A stretch of 64,000 nucleotides of DNA from Tribonema minus (taxonomy: Eukaryota; Sar; Xanthophyceae; Tribonematales; Tribonemataceae): NCBI GenBank assembly GCA_017506865.1, contig JAFCMP010000035.1, forward strand, positions 310,001 through 374,000, written 5' to 3'. The position numbers and the translations under genes are program-made. This document shows positions 23,601 through 35,000 of the stretch, one piece after another. The notes beneath the pieces are model-generated. The model saw nothing but the letters and a program-made list of their open reading frames with translations. It ran no database searches and was not told the origin of the DNA. Positions within the stretch are counted from its first letter, which is position 1, and each line of letters opens with the position of its first letter.

Positions 23601-26569
23601 CTGCGAGCGGCGCAGCGCCATCACGGCGCGCGCTGCGCGGCAGACGATGGTGGCCCGCGCACGGCGCGGCGTCGCGGCGGCGCGTGTGCGCGACGGCCAC
23701 CCGCCACCAGACGGTGCCGTCAGCGGTGCAGCATTGTGACAGAGGCGCAGAGCCCGCCTGGATGGCGATTAGCGCGATGGATAGGCCGGCGCAAGCGCAT
23801 GCCCAAACAAAGCCGCCACGGACCCTAGACCCTGGCAAAGCGCGACCGCACAGCGTCGCGCGCGGACAGCCACTCAACCGACAGCAGAGCGCGGCATGGA
23901 GTCAATCGTCGTCGTTGCGAGCGGCTGCGCGGCCGCAGGGGCCCGCCGCCAGCGGCGCGTGCCGCGTGCGCACGCGCTCACCAGCCAGGCGGCATCATAC
24001 CACACGCCCGCGCACAGCCGCGCCACGCACCTCGGCCACCGGCCCCTCCAGCAGGGCGCGCAGCCACGGCAGCAGTGCAGCGTCCGGCGCGGCGCCAGCG
24101 GCCCGCAGCGCCGTCTTCACGTGTGCGATCGCGGCCTTCGCGCGAGCGCTGCATTCCTCTCCCTCTGCCGCCGCCGCCGCCGCCGCCGCGGCGCCCCCCT
24201 GCGCACCCTCCTGCGCATCCGGCGCCGCCGCCGCCGCCGCCAGCGCCGCCTCCGCGCGCGCCAGCAGCGGCTCCGCGGCGCGCGCGTCCTGCCGCTGCGC
24301 GTACGCCAGCGCCACTGTCGCCAGCCACTCGGCGGCGCGCGCTGCGGATGCGGACGGCGAGGACGCCGCTGCGGCGCGCGGTCGCGACAGCAGCAGCGCC
24401 TCGATTGCCGTCGCCGCCAGCGCGGCGCGCCTGCAGTGCGCCGTCAGGAAGTACCTGCGGCGCGAGGGCAGCGGCGGCGGCGGCGGTGAGCAGCGCGCGT
24501 GCGGTCCGCGGCGCGCGGCGGCTGCTGCCGCGGCGCGCTGCTGTGGCGGCGGAGGTGCGATGCCGCGCAGGTAGGGGCAGCACCAACCACGCCAGGCGCT
24601 CGTGCAGGTGCCTTGCTGGCGCATCATGCATGTTAGAGGGGGTAACATCGGCTGAGCTATGTGCTGCGGCGTCGCAAAGGGTTTGTTTCAAAGGATCTGC
24701 ATGCCTTTTCTACAGCTAACAAACGGACCCCATGCTGACTGTCATGGACTGAACAAGCACACACCGCATTCTGGCCCACGCGTGGCTCTCCCCTGGGTCT
24801 GGCAGCGCTACGCGCCAGCCGAGCTACTCAGATGGTTGCCTCACCTACCCGCTCCTTGCCTACCGGCGTCGCCGCACATGGGCGGCGTGGGCTGTATCCA
24901 CCGCCGCATGGAAGTAGGCCGCTGTGCGACACACATCGAGGATAGCAGCACAGCGCTCGCCAAACTATGCCTGTTCAACCCACTGCGCGTCACAACAAGT
25001 GCTACACTCGCACAAGGCATCGGAGAGCTGCTCACGCGGATGAACTCATGAAAATGAAGCAGCGCTCACCCCCACGCCGCGGCGCTCGGCTCCACATGCT
25101 CGCGTTGCATGTCGTACATCAGGCGCTGGAGAGTGTAGAAGCAGGCAGAAGAGAGGGGAGAGAGTGGGAATTAGCTGTGCAAGAGAGAGAGAGAGCTGCT
25201 GCGGCATCGTTCACCGTGGGTTACTGCTGCAAGTGCACCATCAGTGGTTGAGTTCAAGTTGCTGATGAAAGTGTGCCATCATGCTGCGCAGCGTGCAAAT
25301 CGCCGTGGCGAGCAGCGCGATGAGTGCGGGATGTGCTATCCATACACCAAAGCAATGAAATGCGTTCTTGACCACATCAGAGTCGCACGGGCATGGCCAT
25401 TTGCGATGGCGCGTCCTGCCAGAGCATGCCCGCAAGCGAATCCAAGCCGCCGTGCCGGCTCCGCACGACCGGCGCGGCACGCGCGCGCGCGTGACACGGC
25501 AAGAGTTTAACGCCAGCAGACACTGCAGGAGCACGATGCGGCGGCGCGCAGCCGAGCAGCAGCGCGCTCCAGGCGCCGCGTGCGCAGCCCGACGACGTTG
25601 CGCACGCATACGCGCGCTGCTGCGGCAAACGTTCGGCGCACCACGCCACCGGCATCAGAACGTCTCAACAGCTGTACGCAGCAGCTTCTGCCCCTGCCCA
25701 CCTGCGCCATGAGCGGCGCCCTGGCGAGCTGGCACGCGTGCAGCGCGGCGCAGTACGCACGCTGCCGCACCGCCGCCGCCGCGCCGCCGCTCGCGCCGCC
25801 GCTCGCGCCCGCTCGCTCCGCCCCCGGCGCGGCGGCCCCCTCAAAGAGCGTCACCGCCGCGTCGAGCGCCGCCGCCGCCTGCGCGAGGCTCCCCGCGCGC
25901 TGCGCCGGCGCCGCTTTCAGGACGCTCCGCAGCGCCCAGTCCGCCATGTCGGAGGGCGCGGTCGGCTCGCCGAGGGGGGGGTAGGCGGCGGTGGGCGCGG
26001 TGGCGCACCAGCGCTCGATGAGGGCGCGCGCTTCGGCGTCGGAGGCGTGGGCGGCGCACCATGTGAGTGCCTTCCAGGCGGCCAGGGGGTGCGGCGCATC
26101 GGCTGCGCCGGCGGCGGCGGCGGCGCGCAGCTGCTCCTGCACGCGAGCATATGCTTGCTCGCCAACCTGACGGGAGGGCAGGCAGATGCTGGTGATGAGA
26201 ACACTCGAGCTCTCAGCATGCAGGTCGTCGTTCCTGTATCATGCATGTCAGCACAGAAACTGCGTCCCATGTAGGTGGTCAAAGGAGGCAACGTACCAGC
26301 TCTTCAATGGGCGGCGCTGCTAGGTCAGGCAGGAGCGGCGATGGCGGCTCAGCAGCAGCCGAGGTGGAAGCACAGCGTTTTGAAGCATGAGGGGTGGAGC
26401 CAACCCCAATTTTGCTGGTGGTGAAGTTGTATTTCTGAGGCGCTCCCCATGCTCGTCTTGCTGTTGCAATTGCTGCACGAGCACTGGACTGGGCTTTCTG
26501 ACGAGCGAGCAGCACAGATACTGCTCTACCGCCAGCACGGCATCCACGCATCGCCCACGAAGTATTCAT
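14690..26569 (-). CDS. Pentatricopeptide-repeat (PPR) protein, about 19 exons, organelle-targeted
   Basis: The ATG at 26569 opens an Arg/Ala/Ser-rich, acid-free N-terminus (RAGGRAVSVLLARQKAQSSA) typical of a mitochondrial transit peptide. Exons: 26569-26297, 26166-25702, 25125-25070, 24454-24031, 23528-23313, 22357-22273, 21308-21188, 20973-20865 (weak), 20514-20222, 19831-19774, 19528-19329, one uncertain from 19190, 18546-18450, 17708-17634, 16953-16862, 16344-16259, 15822-15446, 14850-14690. Phases agree except after the 19190 exon, where a piece is missing, and within 15822-15446, which needs a frameshift. PPR-like helix pairs recur, for example LLGHMEDHGVVPDGAVYAAV, LRACARCRTG...MQQQGLQPDA and VAMLDELEAAEVETD. 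Acidic and Ala-rich linkers interrupt them. The length is about 1,090 residues. PPR proteins bind organelle transcripts for processing, stability or translation. The target cannot be read from sequence, and I see no DYW or SMR domain. Confidence 0.72.
17604..17630 (-). repeat. Telomere-like tract at a PPR 5' splice site
   Basis: On the transcript strand the intron after the exon ending at 17634 begins GTGAGGGTTAGGG and continues with two more TTAGGG-like units. The tract therefore starts inside the donor consensus itself. Confidence 0.85.
21089..21125 (-). repeat. Telomere-like tract in a PPR intron
   Basis: Degenerate CCCTAA array on the plus strand, so TTAGGG on the transcript strand, about 65 nt downstream of the donor GTGGGTT that ends exon 7. 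Confidence 0.8.
21273..21700 (-). repeat. Three tandem copies of the acceptor and 5' part of PPR exon 7
   Basis: The acceptor GATCGCAG (GACCGCAG in one copy) followed by CCGGCTGGGACCTCCAGGAG occurs at about 21308, 21480 and 21692, reading leftward. Only the 21308 copy continues into the full exon (reading GWDLQEPLRLALRACAVA) with its donor at 21188. The other two lose coding potential after about 30 nt. Each copy is preceded on the transcript strand by a C-run. Confidence 0.8.
21780..21846. repeat. 36-bp direct tandem duplication
   Basis: TGCGAGAGGTGAGCAGTTAT and the following CAGGCAGCGT occur twice head to tail in a PPR intron. Confidence 0.85.
22224..22252 (-). repeat. Telomere-like tract near a PPR 5' splice site
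   Basis: CCCTAACGCTAACCCTAACT-type sequence on the plus strand (TTAGGG on the transcript strand), about 20-45 nt downstream of the donor GTAGGT at 22272. Confidence 0.8.
22466..22592. repeat. Imperfect tandem duplication, about 75 bp, in a PPR intron
   Basis: CCAGCGAGCGG-like, GGCTGCTC and GATTGACTGTGCC, followed by AGGATA and GTGCGxGTAC, occur twice with a few substitutions. Confidence 0.75.
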
Positions 26570-26650
26570 CAGGAATCTGGGACTTCAACTTGAAGTAATC
26601 TGAAAGTTTTTCTAAGTTAGCTAAAACTATAGTGTGTCCCACTCGGCGTG
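26570..26650. promoter_or_regulatory. 81-bp bidirectional intergenic promoter region
   Basis: The start codons of the PPR gene (26569, minus) and the GNAT gene (26651, plus) are head to head with only 81 bp between them. The gap is AT-richer than the flanks and holds the near-palindrome ACTTCAACTTGAAGTAATC at about 26582-26600. TTGAAGT-type motifs recur elsewhere in the window. Both 5' UTRs and any core promoter must fit here unless undetected upstream exons exist. There is no clear TATA box. Confidence 0.6.
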
Positions 26651-28496
26651 ATGGAGGCGGAGGCTGTCAATGGCGGAGCTGGCAGCACGCCTTCTTGCAC
26701 CTGGGTGAAGACATCAACGCGTCCGGACCAGCTTGAACATGTAGCTGCACTCATGACTGAGGCCTTCATGCCGAATCCTATGTGGGCTGCTGTCGCTGCT
26801 GAAGAGCAGAGCCGGAGAGTTCTGCTCGATTTTGTGTTTCCGCGGAGAGTGCAACTGCTGGAAGAGAATTCCGAGATCATGGTGCTTGATGAAGGCGCTG
26901 AGGTCGTTGGTCACGGTGCTATCCTCCCGCCGCAAGGGGGACAGGTATGTAGGTCAGGCGCCTCCTTTGTTGTGTCCACATGCCGGCTGCCATTGCGTAA
27001 CAGCTGCACAATGCTGGGTCAGCAGGAGAACCGCTTGCGCTGCAACAGCCACCTGTCGGGTGCTCTCAAACAATGTGTCAGGAGGTACTCCTGTTGGCTG
27101 CACGAACCCGTCTACTTGCGCTTAGACAGACATCTTGAAAGCCTGACTCTATACGTGCATCTCGAGGCATGCTGCCTCGTTGCACGCAGACAGCAACCGC
27201 AGCCATCACAGCAAGCTCTACCATGCGGTCATGCAACGTGCATGCGCTATGTCACGGCTGCTTTGCCGTACTCTGTGCAGCAAAGTTCAGGTAGCGTCCG
27301 CAAACGCAGGGGAAAGAGTAGAAACAAGTCGGGATGGCCTCAAACAGAGCGGCACATGCACCCATGCACACATACGACAGCAGTCACAGCACCGGCGTGA
27401 GGGGCTGCCGATGCTCTGTTTGCTTTAGATGAAGCCCGACCAGGGGCTTGCCCTGCTGTGCCCCCCCCGCGCATCAGGCCAACCCGAGCCTGCTGGTGCT
27501 GCTGCGGCTGGGGCTGTGGAAGATGCCCTTCGTGGTGGGGTGGGGCGCGTGCGCGCGCTTCCTGGCGCTGCTGGACGTGATCGCCGCCATAGAGCACGAG
27601 GTGACGTCTGCGGACGCCGACCTCAACAGCGGCAACTACTACACTATCGAGGTCAGTTCTTTACAGAGGTCAGTTGTGTACGCGTGCGCCTCCGTTTTGC
27701 TCTTCGGCCGACAAAAGCGGTGCACGTACGTCGTGACGCTGCGTTGCACGCCTGAGGCCCGAATGGTGGTGTCGGCGTGGCTCATGTGAGGCGGCGGCGG
27801 CGGCGGCGGCGCGTGTCTTGTGTGCGCGGTCGTGGATGTTTGCGTGTGCGTCGTCCTCGTCTGTTCACGCAGAACGCACCGAGCGCAGCGCTCCGCTGAA
27901 TGTTGCAGGCGCGATGCATGTGCTCGTGAGCGGACGATGCACCGCACGAGCGCGAGCGCCATCCTCGCATAGCATGACCCCAGGGAGCGTCGGTATGCAA
28001 CTCGGAAGCGCCGTCCAGAAGCTTCCAGTGTTCAGTGGCGGGGTATGCTTGGCACCCCGTAATTGTCCTGCTCAGTATCATCTATCGAACCACGTTGTGT
28101 CGAACCGATGCGCCGACCGCGGCGTCTGCGGCCGCGTGATGCTCACACGTGCTGCAGACGTCTGCTACAGACAGTACACGTGCCCAAATACAAGCCCCTG
28201 CGCCCACGCGCGCCGCGCCGCCGCAGGCGTACTGCGTCGCCGTTGACCGCCACGGCCGCGGCCTCGGCGCGCGCATGCTGCCGCCGCTGCTCGCGCGCGC
28301 GGACGCCGCGCGCCGCCCCGCCTTCCTCCTCACGCAGCTCGCCGGCAACGTGCGCTTCTACGCGCGGCACGGCTTCGCGGTCATCGACGAGCGCGACGCG
28401 GAGCTCAAAGGCGCGCCATTCCACTGCTGGGCGATGAAGCGCCTGCCCGCCGCTGCTGCCGCCGCCGCTGCCGTGTTGAGCGCCGCCGTCTCGTAG
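26651..28496 (+). CDS. GNAT-family N-acetyltransferase, 3 exons
   Basis: Exons are 26651-26944, 27478-27651 and 28227-28496, all joined in phase 0, giving 245 residues. The N-terminal part (DQLEHVAALMTEAFMPNPMW) matches the first helices of a GNAT fold. The middle exon is mixed helical (LLVLLRLGLWKMPFV). The last exon carries the acetyl-CoA motif A, CVAVDRHGRGLGARML, where RHGRGLGA fits the Q/R-x-x-G-x-G/A signature. Motif B follows (NVRFYARHGFAVIDE), a common ending in this family. The C-terminus ends in an Ala-run. The substrate cannot be assigned; small-molecule acetylation is as likely as protein acetylation. It shares a short promoter gap with the PPR gene and converges on the USP gene. 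Confidence 0.8.
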
Positions 28497-30353
28497 AGGG
28501 CGGCACTGCGCCGGTTGCCGCTGTCGGTGTAGCTGCGTGTGTGTGCGCCATCGGTGCTGGTCACGCCCTCCCTCACGGCCTCGCGTGCGCGTCTGGTGCG
28601 ATGTGTGACTGTAGCGCCTGCTGCGTCGGGTCCTGGGCGAGCAATCTGCGGAACGAGCCGCTACCGGCTCCCGGAGCTGGTTTTCTCACAAGGTGCTCGA
28701 CCTGAGTCAGAGAGGCACCACCGGCACCGGATTCTGCCGTGGTGCGCTGAAGCCGTGTTTTCTAGCTGGGCGCCTGTGCAGCACACACAGGGGGGTGGCA
28801 TGTGCTCCTGTTTTGGAGCTACCTAGGGCGCCAAGATACGGGCCGGTGCTCGACATGTGTCACAGCATCCAATGTAAGAATGGTGTTGCGTTATGCCCAA
28901 AGCCGCGGTTGACTGCATGCCGCTCATGGGCCGCAGCTGCTCCCCATGGCTGCCGCAATGGTGCACGGCACCATCATTTCAAAGAGGGGTCTGGACGGGT
29001 TGCATCTGCAATCAGCTTTTTGGGAACGGGGGCTTTGCACGCCAGCGAAGCGCCAAGCACGCGCCTGAAGCAGTGCGCACCGTCTATGCATCGAGTGTGT
29101 GCATCAAAGTGTAGCAGCGTAGTACATCTGTGGACTGCGTCTGCTGCTTTATTTACAAGGCATGATGATTCATGAGTTACTTTATAGGTGTCTCACTTCC
29201 CCTTTGACACCATTTGCAAAGACCCGGTGCACGCCTGATACGTTGCGCACTCAACACGCTTCTAGCCACCCCTCGTTCACAAGACAGGCTACGCCTTTTG
29301 AGCCACAAATGCAAAAACTGTTTCAACTTGCTTCTGTCTGGTTCTTGCCTGTCATTCCTGATATCTTCATCGCTTGATGATTCTCCTCTTTTGCCGCAAT
29401 GTCTGTGCACGTATGCAATGCAATGTGAACACTCACACCAGTACCAGTAATGTGTCAGGGTACTCCGCACCCCTGGAGGGCAAGAGTGCTTGCCAGCCAC
29501 TGCCGGGGGTATACATTGCACCTCTGCAAGTTGACATGCATTGCTTGCTGAGTCAGTAGGCGCTTCAGCACTGCGTCTTCAACAACTGCTATAGGCATGC
29601 CTATGCGCCCGTCACGAGATTGCCTTGCTGTGCCTGTGCCTTGTTGAAAATGGTGAATATCGCAGCAGTGTTGAGCAACTCCTAATTCGTCGCTCCATGA
29701 CAAGACAGGGGAACATCTCTAGCATTGCCACAAGTAGTCTTCGCTTTCATGACCATAGCGATAACGAACGAAGAGTAGATTCAACATGCTTGACTGCGGA
29801 ACATCCAGCAGTGGGGCAATGGTTTGCATCTGATGTGCAATAATGCAGTGGCCACAGACAGCGCTGCCCAGTGCTCAGGCTTATTGCGCCGCCTCGGCTC
29901 CCAGTTTCATCGAACAAGTTACTGGCCAAATACGCTGTAATGATTGTCAATCTATGTCGCGCAGGTGGAGTTGTGCTTGTGGAGCTGCATCCCCCTGGCT
30001 ATGGTGTACCTCTCTATTTACCCCCCCAGTTGGCTGGTGCGGTGCTTCAGTCGCAGCTGGCGACGCGGTACTACCTTGTTAGGGCGCTTCTGCACAACGA
30101 CCGCGTGCCCATTGTGTCTCATATGCGCTGTCCCACATTGTGGCGCTGCTCAGTGTGCGCCTGCGCGACCACCGCACGGCGCACGACGCCACCACACCCG
30201 AGCGCATGGGCACACACAGGAGTTACCCGGGGCAGACACGCGCAGCTCACAGCGAGCGACGCTGAACCGCTTCGTTCCTAACAACCCCCTTTCCCCCCCT
30301 ATGGGGGTACCAGCGCCGCAATGGGGGAGGGGGGGAGGGGGGGGCGGCAGGTG
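28497..30353. other. Convergent intergenic region between GNAT and USP genes
   Basis: About 1.9 kb between two facing stop codons. Most of it shows no supported exons and is comparatively AT-rich at 29.1-29.9 kb. A plus-strand stretch at about 29964-30090 follows a GCGCAG acceptor and is open in two frames (one reads LVELHPPGYGVPLYLPP), so a small unassigned gene is possible. 3' UTRs of both neighbours also lie here. Confidence 0.35.
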
Positions 30354-31969
30354 CTATAACGACGCCGCCGGGGGCGCGCCGCGCAGGCGGTACAGCAGGA
30401 CGTAGCTGGCGGAGGAGCCCGCGAGGTCCGCGCCGTCGAGGCGCGTCACCCGCTCGTCGTTGAACTCGTACCAGCGGCCGTCCAGCGGGTGCTGCGCGTG
30501 CGCCGTGTAGTGGCCGCCGCCGACGCCGCCCATGTGGTTGGCGACGGCAAACAGGTCGTACACGAGGGGCGCGGCGTGCGCCGCGGAGCAGTGCGGGCTG
30601 CGCGTGAAGGGGGGGGCCCGGGGGGGGGGGGAGGGTGGTAAGCGGCGCCTGGGGGACTGGGGGCGAGAACCGATGGGGCGACGAGGGTTGACAAGCGAGC
30701 CAGGCAGTGCTGCGATAGTAGCCTAAGGATGCGTCGTGCCGTGTCGCGGTGCAGTCAGCTGGAGCCTGAAGCTGGGTGCGGGCAAACAAGAACAGCACAG
30801 CACGCGCAAGCACGCCTCATCGTGTCGCCTGACTGTCATCTTAAAGGCGATCTTGGCTTCGGAAGCTGCTGATCCCCAGCAACTACGGCGGTGAAGAGAT
30901 GTCAAGAGAAGCTGTCACAGTGGCAACCGCAACATCTTGCGCACTTAAGTGGCCAGTGTGAGCAGCTCACGGTGATGTATTGTGTGCACTCTGCATTGAT
31001 GGTGTGCATGCTATGCGCAGTCCCAAGACCCCACGAATGCTGACATCTCTCGCACCCCGCGCAAGGCGCCGTCGACCAGGGCCGGCCGCAACCGACAACC
31101 CCTGAGAGTGCCCTGAGAGTGCTGCATGCAGCGAGCATCTGCATGTGTGATGTGCCCGCCGCTGCTCTCAGTGCGTGACAATCATACATTCGCGCACTCT
31201 CGCGCACGGTGCCGCAGCTGCTGTACTCTTTTTGTACTGCCCTCGACCACCCCGCAGAGCACTTATGGTGCACTGCTGCAGCACGCAATCGCATGCGTGA
31301 CGCTCCAGCTGCCACCGTGACTGCACAACTTTCACGCACTACGCGTACGGCGCCATGCCAACATTGTCATTGTTACACTGTCATCACCAGCTTCCTCGAG
31401 TGCTGAGTCTGCACACAAGGCGATCTGTCTGCGCGGCACGCGGCGGCGGCAGCACGCAGCACACGCATCAACCCTCAACTCGGCGACGCACCTCGCGTAC
31501 GGCGCCATGTCGAGGCCGTACAGCGGGAACGCGACGCGCGCGTCCAGCTTGCGCGTGTCGCCGCCGCGCTCGCTGAACTGGAAGCGCTTGAGGTGGACGA
31601 CCAGGACGGGCGGGTAGCGCATGATCGCCAGCCGCTTGTAGCACAGCTGCCGCTTCTTGCACCGCTCGCATGTGTACCGGTTCTGCGGGGGGGGGGGGGG
31701 GGGGGGGCGGCGCAGCGGGGGCTCAGTTCCGCGAATACGCTGCGGCTGCTGCAGAAGAAAGTTGCGGTACGCTGCTGATGCGCATCACGCGTGCCAGCCT
31801 GAACCAGCTGGCCATTGCATGATCACATTCGATGTTTGAGCCTCACAGCGCTCGGCGCTGCGCGCTGCTGGTGAGCACTGCCCCCTCACCTCGCCATCCA
31901 GCGTCTCCTCCGCCGCGAACGCGCGCAGGCAGTCCTCGAGCGTCACGCCACTGCCGCCGCCGCCGCCGC

Positions 31970-32000
<31 letters not shown>

Positions 32001-35000
32001 GCCGCCGCGCGGCAGCGGCACGCTGAGGTCGAAGAAGGGGTCGAAGCAGACGCTTGTGTGGCCGCACGTGCCGCACCTGACAGTGCTCTGCAGCTGCCCG
32101 CAGAAGACTTCGGAGATGATGCTGCGGCGGCGGCAGCAGCGGCAGCGCGGCGTCGCACGATCGCGAAGCGTGAGCGTGGCGTGCATGCGCGGTGCACCTC
32201 GCGGTCGGCGCGAGGCGCGGATGCCGTCAGCGCTCTTGAGGAAGCGACTGCGGCACGGCGGCGGCGACAGTTGGCACCATCAGACCACTGCGAGGCATCT
32301 GACTTTGAATTGCAGTTCGAGTATGTCAAAGTTGAAGTTGCAGGCCGCCTGCAAACACACACAGGCTCTGTGGCCCGGCCACAGGCGGCCTCCTCCTCAG
32401 CAGCTCACTAAGCTCGTCACAGCTGCGTGTGCACGCCGCCTCCCGACATGACAGTCACCAGCGCCGGGGTAGCAGGCATCCTCGCGCACCTGACACCTGC
32501 ATATACGTTGAGTTGATGTAGGGCACGCGCAACACGTCGCCCGCCGTGTTGATGACCGGCTTCACGACCATCATTCAGGAAACCACCACCCTCCAGGTAT
32601 CACAATCAATGCCACATTGAGCTCGCAAGCGATCCGCATGCGCAACGGAGTGGTTGCGCCCGCCCGCATTGCGCCCGCCGGCATGCGCACTCATGGGGAC
32701 CGCGAACCGCCGCGCGCACCTGTCGTTGCGGCCGACGTGCATCCTCCAGAGGTACTCGCTCTGGCGCGGCAGCGGCAGCCGCGCCATCTCCTCGTCCGAC
32801 AGGCGCGCGCCCTTGGGCGAGCGCCCGCGGTGCAGGTCCTCCGCCAGGCCGTCCAGGAAGAATCTGCCGCAGCGGAATATCCGTTGGGGCACATTGGTTC
32901 AAATGAGTCAGTGCGCGGATGACTGGGGTCAGCACTTAGGATGAGGATTTGCGTTGAAATTCTGAGGAAAAGGGTTCAGATGCTGTGCAGGGCTGGCCGA
33001 TACGAATCTGCTGCCGCGCACGCTGAGGGCATTGGGCGGGCAGCGCACGCGATATGCTAGTCGGCACGCAGATGTTGACACCAGGATTACAGTCAGGGTT
33101 CAGATCCTTAGGATTGGGGGTGTGCGGATCCGCCGCTGGGCCGCTCACGGGCAGAACAAGTCTCCTGCCGCCGTGACATCGGCCGCGAGTTGTTGAACAA
33201 GAAACGTCAGTTTTGTTGACTACGGGCAACAGGTGGGTTGTGTCGCGAATTCTCGCACCATAGCAGATTCTTGTGCACGTCTGCGACGATACTACCAGCC
33301 TGCTGAAAAGGCTCCTTGCGGAATACTGCAGCAAAGGCGGCCTCCGTTGGCCAAGGGGGATGGCATATGTAGCCCCCCCCCCCCCCCCCCCAGCGTGCGC
33401 GCCGCGCGGCCCGCCCTCTCAAACCTGCGCAAGTGCAGCTATGGACTATGTCCCATGAAATACCAACACTACATATTGTGCGCTCTGCAGAAATGTGTCA
33501 GCAGCACGTACTCATGGTGCGTGATGTGATCGACGTCCACCAAAGGTGAGACGGCCGCTGAAAGGCCACGTCAGACGCGTGCCCCTCGCGCGCACCGCAC
33601 CGCCGCGCCGCGACCTAACCCTACCATTAACCCTAGCCCTAACCCACCGCATGAACTCCTGGCAGTCGTGCTGCGCGTAGCCGCTGAAGTGCGGCGCGTA
33701 TCGGCTCACGAGCTGCTTGATCTGCAGCGGCGAGACGGCGCCGCCGCCGCTGCCGCCGCCTTCGCCGTCGCCGCCGCCGCCGCCCTGCAGCGACCGTATC
33801 AGCTGCGCGAACTGCGTCGCCAGGCATCCCTGCGCGAGGCCGTGGCCAACATGGCAGCAAGCGGCGCTCAGCGATTGCTTGCAATTTGCGCGGCACAGGG
33901 TGCGCGTTCAGCAGGCACCAGCAGCAAACTCGCAAGCCAGGGCGCAGTGGCCGGGACCCGGAGGACGGATGCGGACGTCAGGACGCATTGTGCGCGCCGT
34001 TCCAACCGCCGCAATAGCGGCTCCATGGACCTGGTCTGTCACTGCCGTATCAGAAAACCGGCACCGGGGGCGCCTCGCTAGCCGTGCAAGCATGCATTGG
34101 CAGCAGCACCGCGCCGTTCAGCGCCAGCGAGCACCCAACGAGGACCGCGCGATGCGCTACAGGGTCGCTGCCCGGTGCGCGCGTACGACGCGAAGCTACC
34201 TGCACGCACGCATGACTGGTGCCGCAAAGCGACATTTTGCAACCGACTTCCAGCGTGGCATTGGGTGCGTGCATCCGCAGCGTGCCGATACGCCAGCGCT
34301 CAGCAGCAGCAGCCCGGCAACTGGTGCACTGCTCAACACGCCCATAGCTCCGGCGCAGCGAGCGTGGTGCGCCGTAGGCTGCTGCTGCAGCAGCGGCAGC
34401 GGCGGCGCGGCGGCGACCGACGCCACGTCGCGAAGCCCTCTGAAGGCAATGCGTGCAGCCCCCCCGCAGACACGCATATGCAGCGTGTGCAGCGGGCAAC
34501 TCGCCGATGGTGGCAGCGCTCACCTTGGTGGGGCTCGTCTCGCACAGGTCCGCCTCGTGGCGCCCCGCCCTGAAGTACGCGCTCAGCGCCTCCGTGCTCC
34601 CCAGGCACTGCAGGCACGCGTTCATGAAGCACGTGTTGCCCAGGTTCTGCAGGCCGCGCGGCGCCGCGCACACCGCCGCCGTCGCTGCCGCTGCCGCCCG
34701 CACCCCGCCTCGCGTACTCCCCCCCGCTCCCGTCCGTATCGGAGAGTTGCACGGCAGCTGTGGCGAGAATGCCGCTGCTGCAGACATGCTGCCGCCGCTG
34801 CTGCCGCCGCCACCGCCGTATTCGCTGTGAGCACTGGCGCCCGTGGCGCTTTCTCCGCCGTTGCCCGCTGCTGCCGCGCCTTGCGCCGCCGCCGCCGCAG
34901 CCGACCACAGATGACTGCTGCGGTGCGCGCCGCCGCCGCGGTCCGGGCTGCCGCCTCCGCCACCGCCGGAGATTGTCGGCAGCAGAGCGCTGCCGTCGCT

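Noticed and set aside
32507-32581. Minus-strand stretch reading VVKPVINTAGDVLRVPY, exon-like
   Set aside because: The USP exons on either side (32720 and 32121) already join in phase and in the correct family order, and no acceptor exists before this stretch.
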